From JAJEFO01 sp022819605 (lineage in GTDB: Bacteria; Pseudomonadota; Alphaproteobacteria; Rhodobacterales; Rhodobacteraceae), in assembly GCA_965221545.1 (NCBI GenBank), contig OZ244901.1, forward strand, positions 3,162,001 to 3,226,000: DNA of 64,000 nucleotides, in the 5' to 3' direction. Both the position numbers and the translations under genes were made by a program. Shown here one piece after another: positions 1 through 8,542 of this stretch; positions within the stretch are counted from its first letter, which is position 1, and every line of letters begins with the position of its first letter. A model generated the notes under the pieces. The model was given only the letters and a program-made list of their open reading frames with translations, searched no databases and was not told the DNA's origin.

Positions 1-1
1 C

Positions 2-679
2 AGCTTCGCCTTTCCGACTTTCCTGGAGTCCATGGGAGCGCTCATGCGCATGATGGGTGACGGAACGATGCTCGACGCCTATGCCGAGACCCTGCGGCCC
101 TTGGCCGTAGGCATCGCCATTTCGGCATTTCTGGGCATTGCCCTGGGCATCTGGGTCGGTCTGAGCCGATTCTTCGACTGGCTGTTCTCGCCGATCTTCA
201 TCGTCATGCAGGCCGCACCGCTTGCAGCGCTCATTCCCCTGCTGGTCCTCGCCTACGGCATCGGCCTGACTTCCAAGGTCCTGGTCGTGTGCATCATGGC
301 GATGCCCGTCATCGTGCTCAACACGGCGGGAGCGGTTCGCAACACGCCGGATTCAATCAAGGAAATGGGGCGTTCCTATCTCGCGACGGACCTTGACGTC
401 ATCCTGAAGATCATCATCCCGGCTGCATCGCCCGTGATATTCGCCGGACTGCGTCTCGGCATTTCCGCCGGCTTCATCGGCGCCATACTGGCCGAACTCA
501 AGATCACGCCTACGGGAGTCGGCGACATCATCACCTACAGCCGTTCCATTGCCGACTATCCCAGCATGTATGCGGCGATCTTCTCCATCATCCTTCTGGC
601 TGTCCTGTTCCTGAATCTCCTGGAAAGGATCGAGGCCGTCCTCTTCAAAGGGAATCAACGTGGCTATGCCTCAGACTAG
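2..679 (+). CDS. ABC transporter permease, SsuC/TauC type (5' end outside window)
   Basis: Inner-membrane permease of a nitrate/sulfonate/taurine-type ABC importer. The reading frame is open to the left edge, so the true start lies upstream; about 225 residues are visible. The visible part has several hydrophobic spans and the cytoplasmic EAA-type loop near residues 125-145, where a run ending IIPAASPVIFAGLR precedes the conserved glycine-rich helix; this loop docks onto the ATPase. Its last 20 bases overlap the downstream ATPase gene, and a second permease follows that, so the three form one operon. The substrate-binding protein must be to the left. Family call is firm; the substrate cannot be read from the sequence, though the pyrimidine and amide transporters nearby suggest a nitrogen compound. 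Confidence 0.88.
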   Translation, partial: SFAFPTFLESMGALMRMMGDGTMLDAYAETLRPLAVGIAISAFLGIALGIWVGLSRFFDWLFSPIFIVMQAAPLAALIPLLVLAYGIGLTSKVLVVCIMAMPVIVLNTAGAVRNTPDSIKEMGRSYLATDLDVILKIIIPAASPVIFAGLRLGISAGFIGAILAELKITPTGVGDIITYSRSIADYPSMYAAIFSIILLAVLFLNLLERIEAVLFKGNQRGYASD

Positions 680-1475
680 CGCTGCCGAGACTGAAACGGG
701 AGCCACGGAGGACACGGCGTTCGAAATCGCTGTCTCCACGCGGAACATCTCAAAGAACTTCGGCGAGGTGGAAGCGTTGAACGACCTTTCGCTCGAGTTT
801 CCGCTCGGTCAGCTGACATCGCTCCTTGGCCCCTCGGGCTGCGGCAAGACCACGCTTCTCAAGATCATCGCGGGCCTGCTGGAACCTACGTCCGGGGAGG
901 TCGAGGTGAACGGCCAGAGGGTCACCGGCCCGGGCCCGGACCGGGCGTTCGTCTTCCAGGACTTCGCCCTGCTGCCCTGGGCCAGCGTCATTCGCAACGT
1001 GGCCTTCGGACTGGAACTGCGCGGTGTGGCGCGTTCCGAGCGCGAAGCGGTCGCCGAAAGCTACATCAGGCAGGTTGGCCTGGCCGGCTTCGAGAATGCC
1101 TATCCTCACGAACTTTCCGGCGGCATGCGCCAGAGGGTCGGGCTGGCACGCGCCCTTGCCGTCGACGCCGAGGTCCTGCTGATGGACGAACCGTTCTCGG
1201 CAGTCGATGAACAGACCCGGCGGAAGTTCCAGGAGGACCTGCTCGAACTCGTGCAGGACCAGAAAAAGACCTTCATCTTCGTGACCCACTCGATCGAGGA
1301 AGCGGTTTATGTCTCGGACCAGGTCGCAATTCTCCTGCCGAGACCGAGTCGCGTTTCCGAAATCATCCGCCCTTCCAGCTTCCGCGGCAAGGGCGTCGAC
1401 AACATCCGCCGTGATCCCGAGTATCTCGACATCGTCGACGAAATCTGGGCCTCGCTGCGCCGCTATGTGGAATAA
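660..1475 (+). CDS. ABC transporter ATP-binding protein, SsuB/TauB type
   Basis: Cytoplasmic ATPase (271 aa) that powers the importer formed with the two flanking permeases. Walker A GPSGCGKTT is near residues 57-65, the signature LSGGMRQR near 150, Walker B VLLMDEPF near 171, and the switch histidine in FVTHS just after; all are intact. The chosen start is a GTG at 660 that overlaps the upstream permease by 20 bases; an ATG two codons later is equally possible. The first 20 residues are rich in Thr, Ala and Glu and are probably a disordered extension. The next permease begins 4 bases after the stop, so translation is likely coupled. Confidence 0.93.
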   Translation: MAMPQTSAAETETGATEDTAFEIAVSTRNISKNFGEVEALNDLSLEFPLGQLTSLLGPSGCGKTTLLKIIAGLLEPTSGEVEVNGQRVTGPGPDRAFVFQDFALLPWASVIRNVAFGLELRGVARSEREAVAESYIRQVGLAGFENAYPHELSGGMRQRVGLARALAVDAEVLLMDEPFSAVDEQTRRKFQEDLLELVQDQKKTFIFVTHSIEEAVYVSDQVAILLPRPSRVSEIIRPSSFRGKGVDNIRRDPEYLDIVDEIWASLRRYVE

Positions 1476-1478
1476 CCG

Positions 1479-2231
1479 ATGACACTCTTGGGATACCGCT
1501 TGCCGGGCATGTCTTCGTTGATCATCTGGGGTCTTCTGTGGGAAACTGTCGGTCAGTCCGGGTTGACGTTCTTCATCCCGCCGCTCTCGGAAGTCGTCGC
1601 GACCCTCTTCAGCGTCATTGGCACGGCTGCCTTCCAGAAAGCCCTCGCCGAAACAGCCTATGCGTTCTTCGTGGGCGTTCTGTCCGCCATCTGCATCGGA
1701 ATCCCGACAGGCATCCTGATGGGCAAGAACCGCCTGCTGGACGAATTGCTGCTGCCGTGGGTGAACGTGTTCCTGAGCGCACCGCTGACGGCGCTTGTGC
1801 CGGTTCTCATGGTCCTGTTCGGCTTTGGCATGAGGGCCATCATCATCACGACGACGCTGTTTGCCATCTGGATCATCATTCTCAACGCCCGAGCGGGCGT
1901 GAAGCAAATCAACCGGTCACTGGTGGACATGGCGCGGAGCTTCGGCGCCTCCCCGGTAGACGCATTCTTCAAGGTGTACCTTTGGGCCGCTCTTCCGGAG
2001 ATTCTCGGCGGCATACGAATTGGCATCATTCGCGCCGTCAAGGGCGTCATTATCGGGCAGCTGCTGATTTCCATCGTTGGCTTCGGCGCGCTGTTCGAGC
2101 TCTACGCGGCGAACTTCCTGATGGGTCATTTCTGGGCCGTCCTGATCGTCCTGTTCGCGCTCGCGTTCACGATTTCAGAGATACTGGCGTATCTTGAGCG
2201 CAGGGTTTCGTACTACGCCGCCAAACGGTAA
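1479..2231 (+). CDS. ABC transporter permease, SsuC/TauC type
   Basis: Second, non-identical inner-membrane permease (250 aa) of the same operon, starting 4 bases after the ATPase. It has about six hydrophobic segments and the EAA-type cytoplasmic loop around residues 160-185 (AALPEILGGIRIG). Operons with one ATPase and two different permeases imply a heterodimeric membrane domain; the same layout recurs at 9362-13147 in this window, so the two systems may be paralogous. The substrate is not determinable here. It is the last gene of the operon, because a short hairpin follows and the next gene is an unrelated antitoxin with its own ribosome binding site. Confidence 0.9.
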   Translation: MTLLGYRLPGMSSLIIWGLLWETVGQSGLTFFIPPLSEVVATLFSVIGTAAFQKALAETAYAFFVGVLSAICIGIPTGILMGKNRLLDELLLPWVNVFLSAPLTALVPVLMVLFGFGMRAIIITTTLFAIWIIILNARAGVKQINRSLVDMARSFGASPVDAFFKVYLWAALPEILGGIRIGIIRAVKGVIIGQLLISIVGFGALFELYAANFLMGHFWAVLIVLFALAFTISEILAYLERRVSYYAAKR

Positions 2232-2253
2232 GGTGCCTCGCCATGTTCGGACC

Positions 2254-2281
2254 GACGCACGCTTCCCATTCGCCGTGCGTC
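2254..2281 (+). terminator. Hairpin after ABC operon, possible terminator
   Basis: An 8-bp perfect inverted repeat (GACGCACG / CGTGCGTC) with a 12-base loop lies 22 bases past the permease stop. No T-run follows, so if it terminates transcription it would be weak or Rho-assisted. The rest of 2282-2471 shows no gene and should hold the promoter of the downstream antitoxin; that stretch is visibly more AT-rich near 2395-2460. Confidence 0.35.
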
Positions 2282-2471
2282 GATCAAACCGCCGGATCCG
2301 CGCGGGTCGGCCCCAAGGTCGCAGGCACCTCGATTTGGACGTGAGCCCCCACGAAATTCTCCAGACTTCGAACGAGATCACTGCTAGGGAAATTCTCAAG
2401 AATGGACACTACAATACAAATGCACTATCTCCTGATTTGCACCATGAATTCAACGCATTAAGGAGTCCGTC

Positions 2472-2798
2472 GTGACGGCACTTATCGAGGAAACCTCCAA
2501 ACTCACAGATCGCTATCAAACGACGGTGCCAAGCGGAGTGCGCAAGCAGCTAAAGCTCGGCAAAGGCGACAGGATTCGCTATTGCACCGAACCTACCGGT
2601 CGAATCTACATTGAGCCGGTTCGCGCCTCGGAAGATGATCCTGCGCTAGGTGCATTCCTCGACTTCATCGAGGATGATATCAGGGTTCATCCTGAACGCC
2701 TTCAAGCGCTCGATGGCGCAAGGTATGACAAGCTCGGGGCGCTGGTCGGAGATGCCGAATCGGACCTCGATTGGCCACTGTCGCCCGATGACGAATGA
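2472..2798 (+). CDS. prlF: PrlF/SohA-family antitoxin (SpoVT/AbrB fold)
   Basis: Small DNA-binding antitoxin (108 aa). The N-terminal swapped-hairpin AbrB/MazE-like domain is recognisable (TDRYQTTVPSGVRKQLKLGK at about residues 12-31), followed by an acidic C-terminal half that would wrap the toxin and includes the phrase ALGAFLDFIEDDI typical of PrlF. The GTG start is supported by AGGAG at 2461-2465. The stop overlaps an ATG (ATGA) that begins a YhaV-like toxin, the standard prlF-yhaV arrangement. Because the toxin is truncated, this is effectively an orphan antitoxin that may persist as a regulator. Confidence 0.85.
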   Translation: MTALIEETSKLTDRYQTTVPSGVRKQLKLGKGDRIRYCTEPTGRIYIEPVRASEDDPALGAFLDFIEDDIRVHPERLQALDGARYDKLGALVGDAESDLDWPLSPDDE

Positions 2799-2926
2799 AA
2801 CTGACTGCCGCGCGGGCCCAAGTGCCGCTTGTCGTAAACGGCTGGTCGATCTACGCGCATCCGATCTTCCTTGATCAGCTCGACGCGCTGATCAGGGAGA
2901 CGTTGGATGGCGGCCCCCCCCGATAG
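2795..2926 (+). pseudogene. yhaV: YhaV-family toxin remnant (N-terminus only)
   Basis: Only 43 codons remain of what is usually a toxin of about 150 residues. The segment VNGWSIYAHPIFLDQLDAL matches the conserved YhaV N-terminus (NGW...AHP.FLDQL, recalled from the family). The frame then runs into a run of eight C (2914-2921) and a TAG stop. Reading past the C-run in another frame gives only about 30 further residues that do not resemble the catalytic part of YhaV, so the loss is a deletion or replacement rather than a simple frameshift. The start overlaps the antitoxin stop. An mRNA-cleavage function is not expected. Confidence 0.75.
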
Positions 2927-3210
2927 CCTCGATACCCTGATGCAAGAGGCAGTTGCAGAAATTGCTCGCGTTGCAGGCAGCCTCGCGAAGGCAACGGTCC
3001 GATCAAGTTGAGAGTGACCCATGTCGCACGATACGCCAAAGCTCTCGGCCACAGGAAACGTGAAGTCGCGATTCTGGAGATTTGGATTCACTGTCACCGG
3101 CTTGATGGGGCGTATGCTCACACCAGTTGGCAGATCATCGAAACCACAGCAAAGATCCAGCACTGCACTTGGCGTCAGTCGAGGTCCACCACAATGCCGG
3201 CACGCCGACC
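2927..3210 (+). other. Debris between broken TA pair and TPR gene
   Basis: Only short, ambiguous reading frames occur here. One, beginning at an ATG at 2907 inside the toxin remnant, encodes 34 residues with an amphipathic helix (EAVAEIARVAGSLAK). Another, from 3021, could encode 77 residues starting MSHDTPKLSATGNVKSRF. Neither has a recognisable family. The stretch probably reflects the deletion that removed the toxin. Confidence 0.4.
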
Positions 3211-3828
3211 TCAGCGATCCGTGCCCGAGTCTTCCTGTTTCCGGGCGCAGATGAGCAACACGGCACCCAGCAGTTTCCGGGACTCGTCGAAGACTGCCGG
3301 ACGTTCGCCCCGCCAGCGGTCGTAGAGCCGGTGTGGAGAAGGGGCTCCTTCCTCAGCCGCTTCGAGCGCCTGTCCCGCTTCGGTGACGAAGTTGGCGATT
3401 CGCGCCCGCATGTTGGCCTCGTACGTCTCCCTGTGCCGGGTTTCCATCCTCAGGTGGAAGAGCGAGCTGCGCACGCGCGGCCGGAATTCGAGCCCGTCGA
3501 GCACACCCGGTACTTCAGCCCAGAGCCTGCGCGCACGCGCGTAATGCCTGGAAGCACGGCCGAGCTGGCCTGCCTCCCTGGCAATGAACCCGACGTTGGC
3601 AATGCTTGTCGCCATTCGCGGGTCGCCGCGGTGGAAAAAGCAACGTGCAAGATACCATGCAAGAAGGAATTGCCTTCGCGCGAGCGAAACATCGCCACTC
3701 GCCCAGGCGGCATTGCCGCGCTCCTGCAAACGTTCCCACAGGATGTCCGAGCGCCGCCAGCCGGCAGCCCGTGCCGCCCGCCATTCGGAACTGCGAGCCT
3801 TAGATTCCGAGGTACGCCGCGCGAACAT
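3211..3828 (-). CDS. TPR-like helical-repeat protein at end of importer operon
   Basis: A 205-residue alpha-helical protein with tetratricopeptide-like features: helices rich in Ala, Arg and Leu with phrases such as GNAAWASGDVSLARRQFLLA (about residues 40-60) and a paired helix SIANVGFIAREAGQLGRASR (about 75-95). There is no signal peptide or membrane segment, so it is probably cytoplasmic. The ATG at 3828 lies inside the upstream livF-like gene, overlapping its end by 29 bases, which implies translational coupling. TPR proteins usually act as protein-protein adaptors; here one may regulate or sense the importer, but this is inference. The C-terminal third (KLLGAVLLICARKQEDSG) has no known motif. 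Confidence 0.72.
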   Translation of the reverse strand: MFARRTSESKARSSEWRAARAAGWRRSDILWERLQERGNAAWASGDVSLARRQFLLAWYLARCFFHRGDPRMATSIANVGFIAREAGQLGRASRHYARARRLWAEVPGVLDGLEFRPRVRSSLFHLRMETRHRETYEANMRARIANFVTEAGQALEAAEEGAPSPHRLYDRWRGERPAVFDESRKLLGAVLLICARKQEDSGTDR

Positions 3829-4507
3829 GTTCGTTGTCGTGTAGTTCGTCTGCCGGGCCTTCCAGGGCGAGCGACCCCGTTTCGAGGACATATGCGTAAT
3901 CCGCAAGCTCGAGTGCCAGTTCCGCGTTCTGTTCGACGAGGATGACCGGCACGCCCTGAGCGTTGATTTCACCGATGATCATCGCGATCTCCTCGACGAT
4001 CTTCGGAGCGAGACCCATGGATGGCTCGTCCATCAAGAGGAGCTTCGGTCCGGCCATGAGGGCGCGGCCGATCACCAGCATCTGCTGTTCGCCTCCGGAC
4101 ATGGTCTTGGCCAGCTGCGTGCGCCGTTCGAGAAGCAGCGGAAACCGGTCGTAGACCGCATCGAGGTCCCGCGCGACCGCTTCGCTTTCCCGGCGCAGGA
4201 ACGCGCCTGTCCGGAGGTTTTCCTCGACGGTCAGGTCCGGGAATATGCGACGTCCTTCCGGCACGTGGGCGATGCCCCGGGCGACGATCTGGTCGGGGTC
4301 CAGGTGATCGATCCGTTCTCCGGCGAAATGGATCTCGCCTTCGCGGAGCCTTGCCAGGCCCGAAATCGCCCGCAATGTCGTCGTCTTCCCCGCGCCGTTG
4401 CTTCCGATAATGGTGACGATCCGGCCGTCCGGAACGTTGAGCGAAATGTCGCGGATCGCCGATACCTTGCCGTAGGTAACGGCCACGGCTCTCAGCTCAA
4501 GCAACAT
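3800..4507 (-). CDS. livF: Branched-chain amino acid/amide-type ABC ATPase, LivF-like
   Basis: One of two ATPases of a LivFGHMK-type importer (235 aa from the chosen start). Walker A is IGSNGAGKTTTLR, the signature is MSGGEQQMLVIGRAL, and Walker B is LLLMDEPSMGLAP, with the Q-loop and switch His region intact. The start MLLELRAV at 4507 overlaps the upstream livG-like gene by 11 bases; a longer frame upstream adds 24 Arg/Ser-rich residues unlike the family and was not used. The C-terminus (VRAAYLGI) is the usual LivF ending. Substrate unknown; related systems carry amino acids, urea or short amides. Confidence 0.93.
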   Translation of the reverse strand: MLLELRAVAVTYGKVSAIRDISLNVPDGRIVTIIGSNGAGKTTTLRAISGLARLREGEIHFAGERIDHLDPDQIVARGIAHVPEGRRIFPDLTVEENLRTGAFLRRESEAVARDLDAVYDRFPLLLERRTQLAKTMSGGEQQMLVIGRALMAGPKLLLMDEPSMGLAPKIVEEIAMIIGEINAQGVPVILVEQNAELALELADYAYVLETGSLALEGPADELHDNEHVRAAYLGI

Positions 4508-5267
4508 GGCGCGCACCCCCGAGGTAGGCCTCGATGACGTCCGGGTGGTGACGGATTTCCTGCGGGCTGCCTTCGGCAAGAAGCCGTCCGAAACTCATGC
4601 AGGTGATCCGGTCGCAGAGTCCCATGATCGCGTGCATGTCGTGCTCGACGAGGAGAATCGTGACACCGGTGTTCCTGAGCTTGACCATCAGTTCCATCAT
4701 CCGACCGGTCTCTTCCGGGTTCATTCCCGTGAAGGGTTCATCGAGAAGCACCACGTCGGGGCGCGCGGCCAGTGCAACCGCCATGCCAAGCGCTCTCTGA
4801 TGACCATGGGGAAGATCGCCCGCCAGCTCTTCGGCCAGTCCGGACAGGTTGAAGAAATCAAGCGCTTCCTCCGCACGGGCGCGGGCGGCGCGGCGGTTTG
4901 CCTTGTCCACACCTGCCATCGCCGCAAAGATGTTTGGCGGGAAACTCATGTGGGTGCCGATCAGCGCGTTTTCCAGGACCGAGAGTTCGGCGAAGAGCGT
5001 CGAGTGCTGAAAGGTCCGAACGACACCGCGCCGGGCGACTTCGTACATCCTGAGCCCTGATATCGTTTCGCCGCGCAGCCGGACCTCGCCGCCGGTCGGC
5101 TTGTAGAAACCCGATACGACGTTGAAGGTGGTCGTCTTGCCCGCGCCGTTCGGACCGATCAACCCGTGAATTGCGCCGCGCTCGACCTTGAACGAAAGGC
5201 CGTCGATCGCCGTCAGCCCTCCGAAGCGCATGGTCAGGTTGTCAATCTCGAGAACGGGCGGGGCCAT
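4497..5267 (-). CDS. livG: Branched-chain amino acid/amide-type ABC ATPase, LivG-like
   Basis: Partner ATPase of the LivF-like subunit (256 aa). It has Walker A GLIGPNGAGKTTTFN, the LivG-specific insertion around residues 60-110 (TISGLRMYEVARRGVVRTFQ), Walker B VVLLDEPFTGMNPEE and the switch region LLVEHDM. The signature motif is degenerate (LPHGHQRALG instead of the usual LSGGQ-type), which is known for LivG proteins. It starts 8 bases after the LivM-like permease stop and overlaps the LivF-like start, so it sits centrally in the operon. Confidence 0.93.
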   Translation of the reverse strand: MAPPVLEIDNLTMRFGGLTAIDGLSFKVERGAIHGLIGPNGAGKTTTFNVVSGFYKPTGGEVRLRGETISGLRMYEVARRGVVRTFQHSTLFAELSVLENALIGTHMSFPPNIFAAMAGVDKANRRAARARAEEALDFFNLSGLAEELAGDLPHGHQRALGMAVALAARPDVVLLDEPFTGMNPEETGRMMELMVKLRNTGVTILLVEHDMHAIMGLCDRITCMSFGRLLAEGSPQEIRHHPDVIEAYLGGARHVA

Positions 5268-5275
5268 CTGTCACG

Positions 5276-6274
5276 CTACTCCGTTGCCTCGGTTTCGCCG
5301 ACCTTCTTCTTCCTCGCATTTCGCCAGGAAAGCGCGCCACGGACGAGGCTCTCGAGACCCTTTGGCATGAACAGCACCGACAGGATCAGGATTAGCCCGT
5401 ATATGAGCGGCCGCATCTGCTCGAATCCCGCTTCGCGCAGGACGATCTCGTTGAGGATGGTGAGAACCACGCAGCCGAGGATCGGCCCGTAGAAGGTTGC
5501 GGTTCCGCCGACGATCGTCCAGGTCAACACGAACACCATCTGCTCCACGTCAAAGCTGTTCGGATTGATGGTGCCGATGTAATGTGCCAGGAGCGCGCCC
5601 GACAACCCTGCGAAACCGGAGGCGAGAACAAAGGCGAGCGTGCGGTAAGCCCGTACGTTCACGCCGGACGCCTCAGCGAGCTTGTCCTGCCAGTGGACCG
5701 CGTGGAAGGTGAGGCCGACGGGTGAGCGCTCGATCCTCCACATGACCCAGAGCGACACCCCGACCACGGCCAGGGCAAAGTAGTAGTAGCTGATCGGTTC
5801 GAAGAAATCGAAGGCATAGATGCCGATGTCGAAATCCGGCATCGGATCGATCTTCTTTATGCCCTTTGGACCGCCAAATGGCTCCCGGAACCGCTTCCAG
5901 AGCAGCCGTATGATCTCTCCGGCGGCGAAGCTTCCGATCAGGAAGTAGAAGCCCTTCATGCGGAACAGCGGGAAACTGAGAGCCAGCGCGACCATTGCCG
6001 CAGTGACGGCCCCGAGAATCATCGAGGCTGGCACGTAGATGCCGAGGCGCTTGGACAGCAGCGCCGATGCATAGGCCCCGACTCCCATGATCACCACATG
6101 GCCGAGCGACCACTCGCCGGTGAGGGTAAGGAGCCTGTAGGACGCGACGACCAGGACGTTGATGGTCAGGAAGACCAGGATTTCCTGCTGCGAGAAGCTC
6201 AGCGTATGGGGCAGCGCGAGCAGGACTGCCCCGAATCCGAGAAGCGCCGCTAGATTTGTCACCCGACTATGCAC
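5276..6274 (-). CDS. livM: Branched-chain amino acid/amide-type ABC permease, LivM-like
   Basis: Inner-membrane permease (332 aa) with about nine to ten hydrophobic segments. Features of LivM are the early helix pair around VVASYRLLTLTGEWSLGHVV, the central SFAAGEIIRLLWKRF, and the conserved cytoplasmic loop where AGLSGALLAHYIGTINP precedes the last helices. The C-terminal tail (SWRNARKKKVGETEATE) is basic then acidic. It overlaps the LivH-like gene by 8 bases. It would pair with LivH to form the translocation channel. Confidence 0.92.
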   Translation of the reverse strand: MHSRVTNLAALLGFGAVLLALPHTLSFSQQEILVFLTINVLVVASYRLLTLTGEWSLGHVVIMGVGAYASALLSKRLGIYVPASMILGAVTAAMVALALSFPLFRMKGFYFLIGSFAAGEIIRLLWKRFREPFGGPKGIKKIDPMPDFDIGIYAFDFFEPISYYYFALAVVGVSLWVMWRIERSPVGLTFHAVHWQDKLAEASGVNVRAYRTLAFVLASGFAGLSGALLAHYIGTINPNSFDVEQMVFVLTWTIVGGTATFYGPILGCVVLTILNEIVLREAGFEQMRPLIYGLILILSVLFMPKGLESLVRGALSWRNARKKKVGETEATE

Positions 6275-7136
6275 GATCCGTCGATCCGAACAGCCCGGTA
6301 GGCTTGACGATCAGCACGATCAGCAGCAGCAGCAGACCGACGATGTCCGCGATGACCCCGTCGAAGAAGGTTGTGACGAAGGTGTGGACGAAGGCATAGG
6401 CGACGGCCACGATGACGGCGCCCTCGAGCGATCCGATGCCGCCGACGATGATCACGATGAAGGCGGTGACGATGACAGAATGGCCCATGTGCGGGTTGAC
6501 CGAAATCAGGGGCGCGGTCAGGGCGCCTGCGACACCCGCGAGGGCCGCGCCGATGAACATCGCGATTCGAGCGGTCTGGTTGATCGAGATTCCCTGCAGT
6601 GCCGCCGCTTCCGGATCCTGGGCACTGGCCCGAAGCGCCCAGCCGAAGCGCGTCTTCTTTAGGAACGCCCAAAGGCTTGCGAGGAGGAGCACGGCAGCGA
6701 GGATCACGGCCAGCCTGAAGACGGGAAGCCTGACCTTTTCGCTGATGACAATGACGTCCTGGGTTACGGGCGGCACATGTTCCATGCGCACGCCGAATCC
6801 CATGGACACCAACGCCTGCAGGATCATCAGGAAGCCGATCGAGGCGACGAGCCCGCCTAGCGGATTGTCTCGGAGCGGTCGAAAGAACGCCCGTTCCATG
6901 CCGAGACCGACAATGCCGACGAAGATCATCCCGACCGCCACCGCAACCAGGTACGGGAGGTTCCAGTCCGCGTAGACCGCGACGATCGCGTATGCGCCCA
7001 GCATGAAGAGTTCGCCATGGGCAAAGTTGATCACCCCCATGACGCCAAAAATCAGGACTAGGCCGACGGCCACGAGCGCCGTGTAGCTGGCGGCATAAAG
7101 GGCGTTCAGCCCGGTCTGCGCGAGAAGTTCAACCAT
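6267..7136 (-). CDS. livH: Branched-chain amino acid/amide-type ABC permease, LivH-like
   Basis: Inner-membrane permease (289 aa) with about eight hydrophobic segments. The LivH hallmarks are the N-terminal GLVLIFGVMGVINFAHGEL (residues about 26-44) and the later VGGIGSLEGAVIVAVAYAF. It starts 98 bases downstream of the binding-protein gene with GCAGGACG just before the ATG, and overlaps the LivM-like permease. Substrate range cannot be inferred from the permease alone. Confidence 0.93.
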   Translation of the reverse strand: MVELLAQTGLNALYAASYTALVAVGLVLIFGVMGVINFAHGELFMLGAYAIVAVYADWNLPYLVAVAVGMIFVGIVGLGMERAFFRPLRDNPLGGLVASIGFLMILQALVSMGFGVRMEHVPPVTQDVIVISEKVRLPVFRLAVILAAVLLLASLWAFLKKTRFGWALRASAQDPEAAALQGISINQTARIAMFIGAALAGVAGALTAPLISVNPHMGHSVIVTAFIVIIVGGIGSLEGAVIVAVAYAFVHTFVTTFFDGVIADIVGLLLLLIVLIVKPTGLFGSTDRA

Positions 7137-7234
7137 CGTCCTGCAGCAGGTTCAGTCCGGAGTTTCGGGCGGTGCGCAGGGAGAAACGCACCGCCCGTGG
7201 GGATATCGCAGAGCGATGTTGCGCGAAATCCGCC

Positions 7235-8542
7235 TTAAGCTCGCTGATCCCACATCTGCCCGTAGGCGGACATGTGCTTCTTCAGCAGCTCACCGTGCTT
7301 GGCATACCATTCGGGAATCGAGCGGAATTCCTTGATCGTCGCCTTGCCGCCCTCGATGACGACGACGGGCCAGTTGCCGACGAGGGCGTTGTCGATCCCG
7401 AACAGGTCCTCGCCCCACCAGTCCGCTTCGCCGAAGGCGTGGAGACCGGTGCCTCCCTCCTTCATCGCTGCGAGGACGGCGTCCGGTTCGGCCGAGCCTG
7501 CCTTTTCCGCACCTGCCTTCCAGAGATCCATGATCGAGGCGTACTCCCAGCTCACGGCTCCCCACTGGTCGGCTCCGTAACGAGAGGCATACTCAGCGTA
7601 AAACTCGTTCGGCATCTGGAAGTTGATGCTCTCGTCATTCAGCGCCGGATCGTCGAAATCCGGGAACTGGAAGATGAAACCTTCCATGAATTCCTCGGAT
7701 GTCTTGGCAACGATCTGCTGGTAGAAGTCGGCGGTGCAGGAGATGATCTGTCCCCCGTAACCCTGCTGAAAGAGTTGCTCGCAGATCGGGTGGACGTAGT
7801 CCGCGTAACAGGTGTCGAGGCAGACGATGTCCGGATTGCCGGATATCAGGCGCGTCACCACCGGTGCGAAGTCCGTGGTCGCCGGATCAAAGAGCAGGGG
7901 GTCGTCCTGCATCTCGATGCCAGCCGCCTCGAACGCGGCCAGGTAGGTCGCAACCGAGGGCAGTCCGAGGGCATCGTCTTGGGCGCACATGACCGCGGTC
8001 TTCAGTTCCGGCATGTTGTCCGCCAGCCACTCGACTCCGGTCACGTTGTAGATCGGGTGCACCTCGCACGGCGCGATCAGGGTCGTCGTGTCGGGTGAGA
8101 GATCCGATGGCAGCAGGGTCGAGAACAGCATGCCGGTCCTGTCGGCCACCGGTTGGGCACCGGGCCATGTGTCACCACCAAGCATCATGATGAACTTGAC
8201 CTCGTCCTCGCGGATCAGCTTGGTCGCGCCGGTCCGTGCCTTGGCCGGGTCGTACTCGTTGTCGTAAGCCACGAACTCGACCGAGTGGGCCTCGCCTCCG
8301 ATGTTGATGCCTCCGGCCGCGTTGATCCATTCGCCCCAGATCAGGCATCCGTCGAGGCCAGGCTTGCCCCACGCCGCCACCGGGCCTGTCAGGGGAGCGA
8401 GAAATCCGATCTTGACCACCTTGTCGGCCGCGAACGCCGTTCTCGGCAGGACCGCCGCCGCTGCTGCGGACCCCGCTATTGCCGCACCTGAACCCAGCAG
8501 TCTGCGGCGGGTAAGGCCGTCTTTGAACATCTTGGCAACCAT
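7235..8542 (-). CDS. Periplasmic substrate-binding protein, Leu/amide family, Tat-exported
   Basis: Type I periplasmic binding protein (435 aa), the first gene of the importer operon. The N-terminus has a twin-arginine signal (TRRRLLGSGAA, residues 10-20) and a likely cleavage after AFA near residue 38, so it is exported folded. The mature protein opens with VVKIGFLAPLTGPVAAWGKP, the usual start of this family. AGGAGG sits before the ATG. Related proteins bind branched-chain amino acids, urea, short amides or aromatic compounds. Proximity to pyrimidine degradation makes a nitrogenous breakdown product plausible, but that is inference. Confidence 0.9.
   Translation of the reverse strand: MVAKMFKDGLTRRRLLGSGAAIAGSAAAAAVLPRTAFAADKVVKIGFLAPLTGPVAAWGKPGLDGCLIWGEWINAAGGINIGGEAHSVEFVAYDNEYDPAKARTGATKLIREDEVKFIMMLGGDTWPGAQPVADRTGMLFSTLLPSDLSPDTTTLIAPCEVHPIYNVTGVEWLADNMPELKTAVMCAQDDALGLPSVATYLAAFEAAGIEMQDDPLLFDPATTDFAPVVTRLISGNPDIVCLDTCYADYVHPICEQLFQQGYGGQIISCTADFYQQIVAKTSEEFMEGFIFQFPDFDDPALNDESINFQMPNEFYAEYASRYGADQWGAVSWEYASIMDLWKAGAEKAGSAEPDAVLAAMKEGGTGLHAFGEADWWGEDLFGIDNALVGNWPVVVIEGGKATIKEFRSIPEWYAKHGELLKKHMSAYGQMWDQRA

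Noticed and set aside
750..1907. Long minus-strand open frame (385 codons) opposite the first ATPase and permease
   Set aside because: It runs antisense to two genes with intact ABC motifs and its translation is rich in Arg, Gln, Asp and His without a fold. It is the expected antisense shadow in GC-rich DNA.
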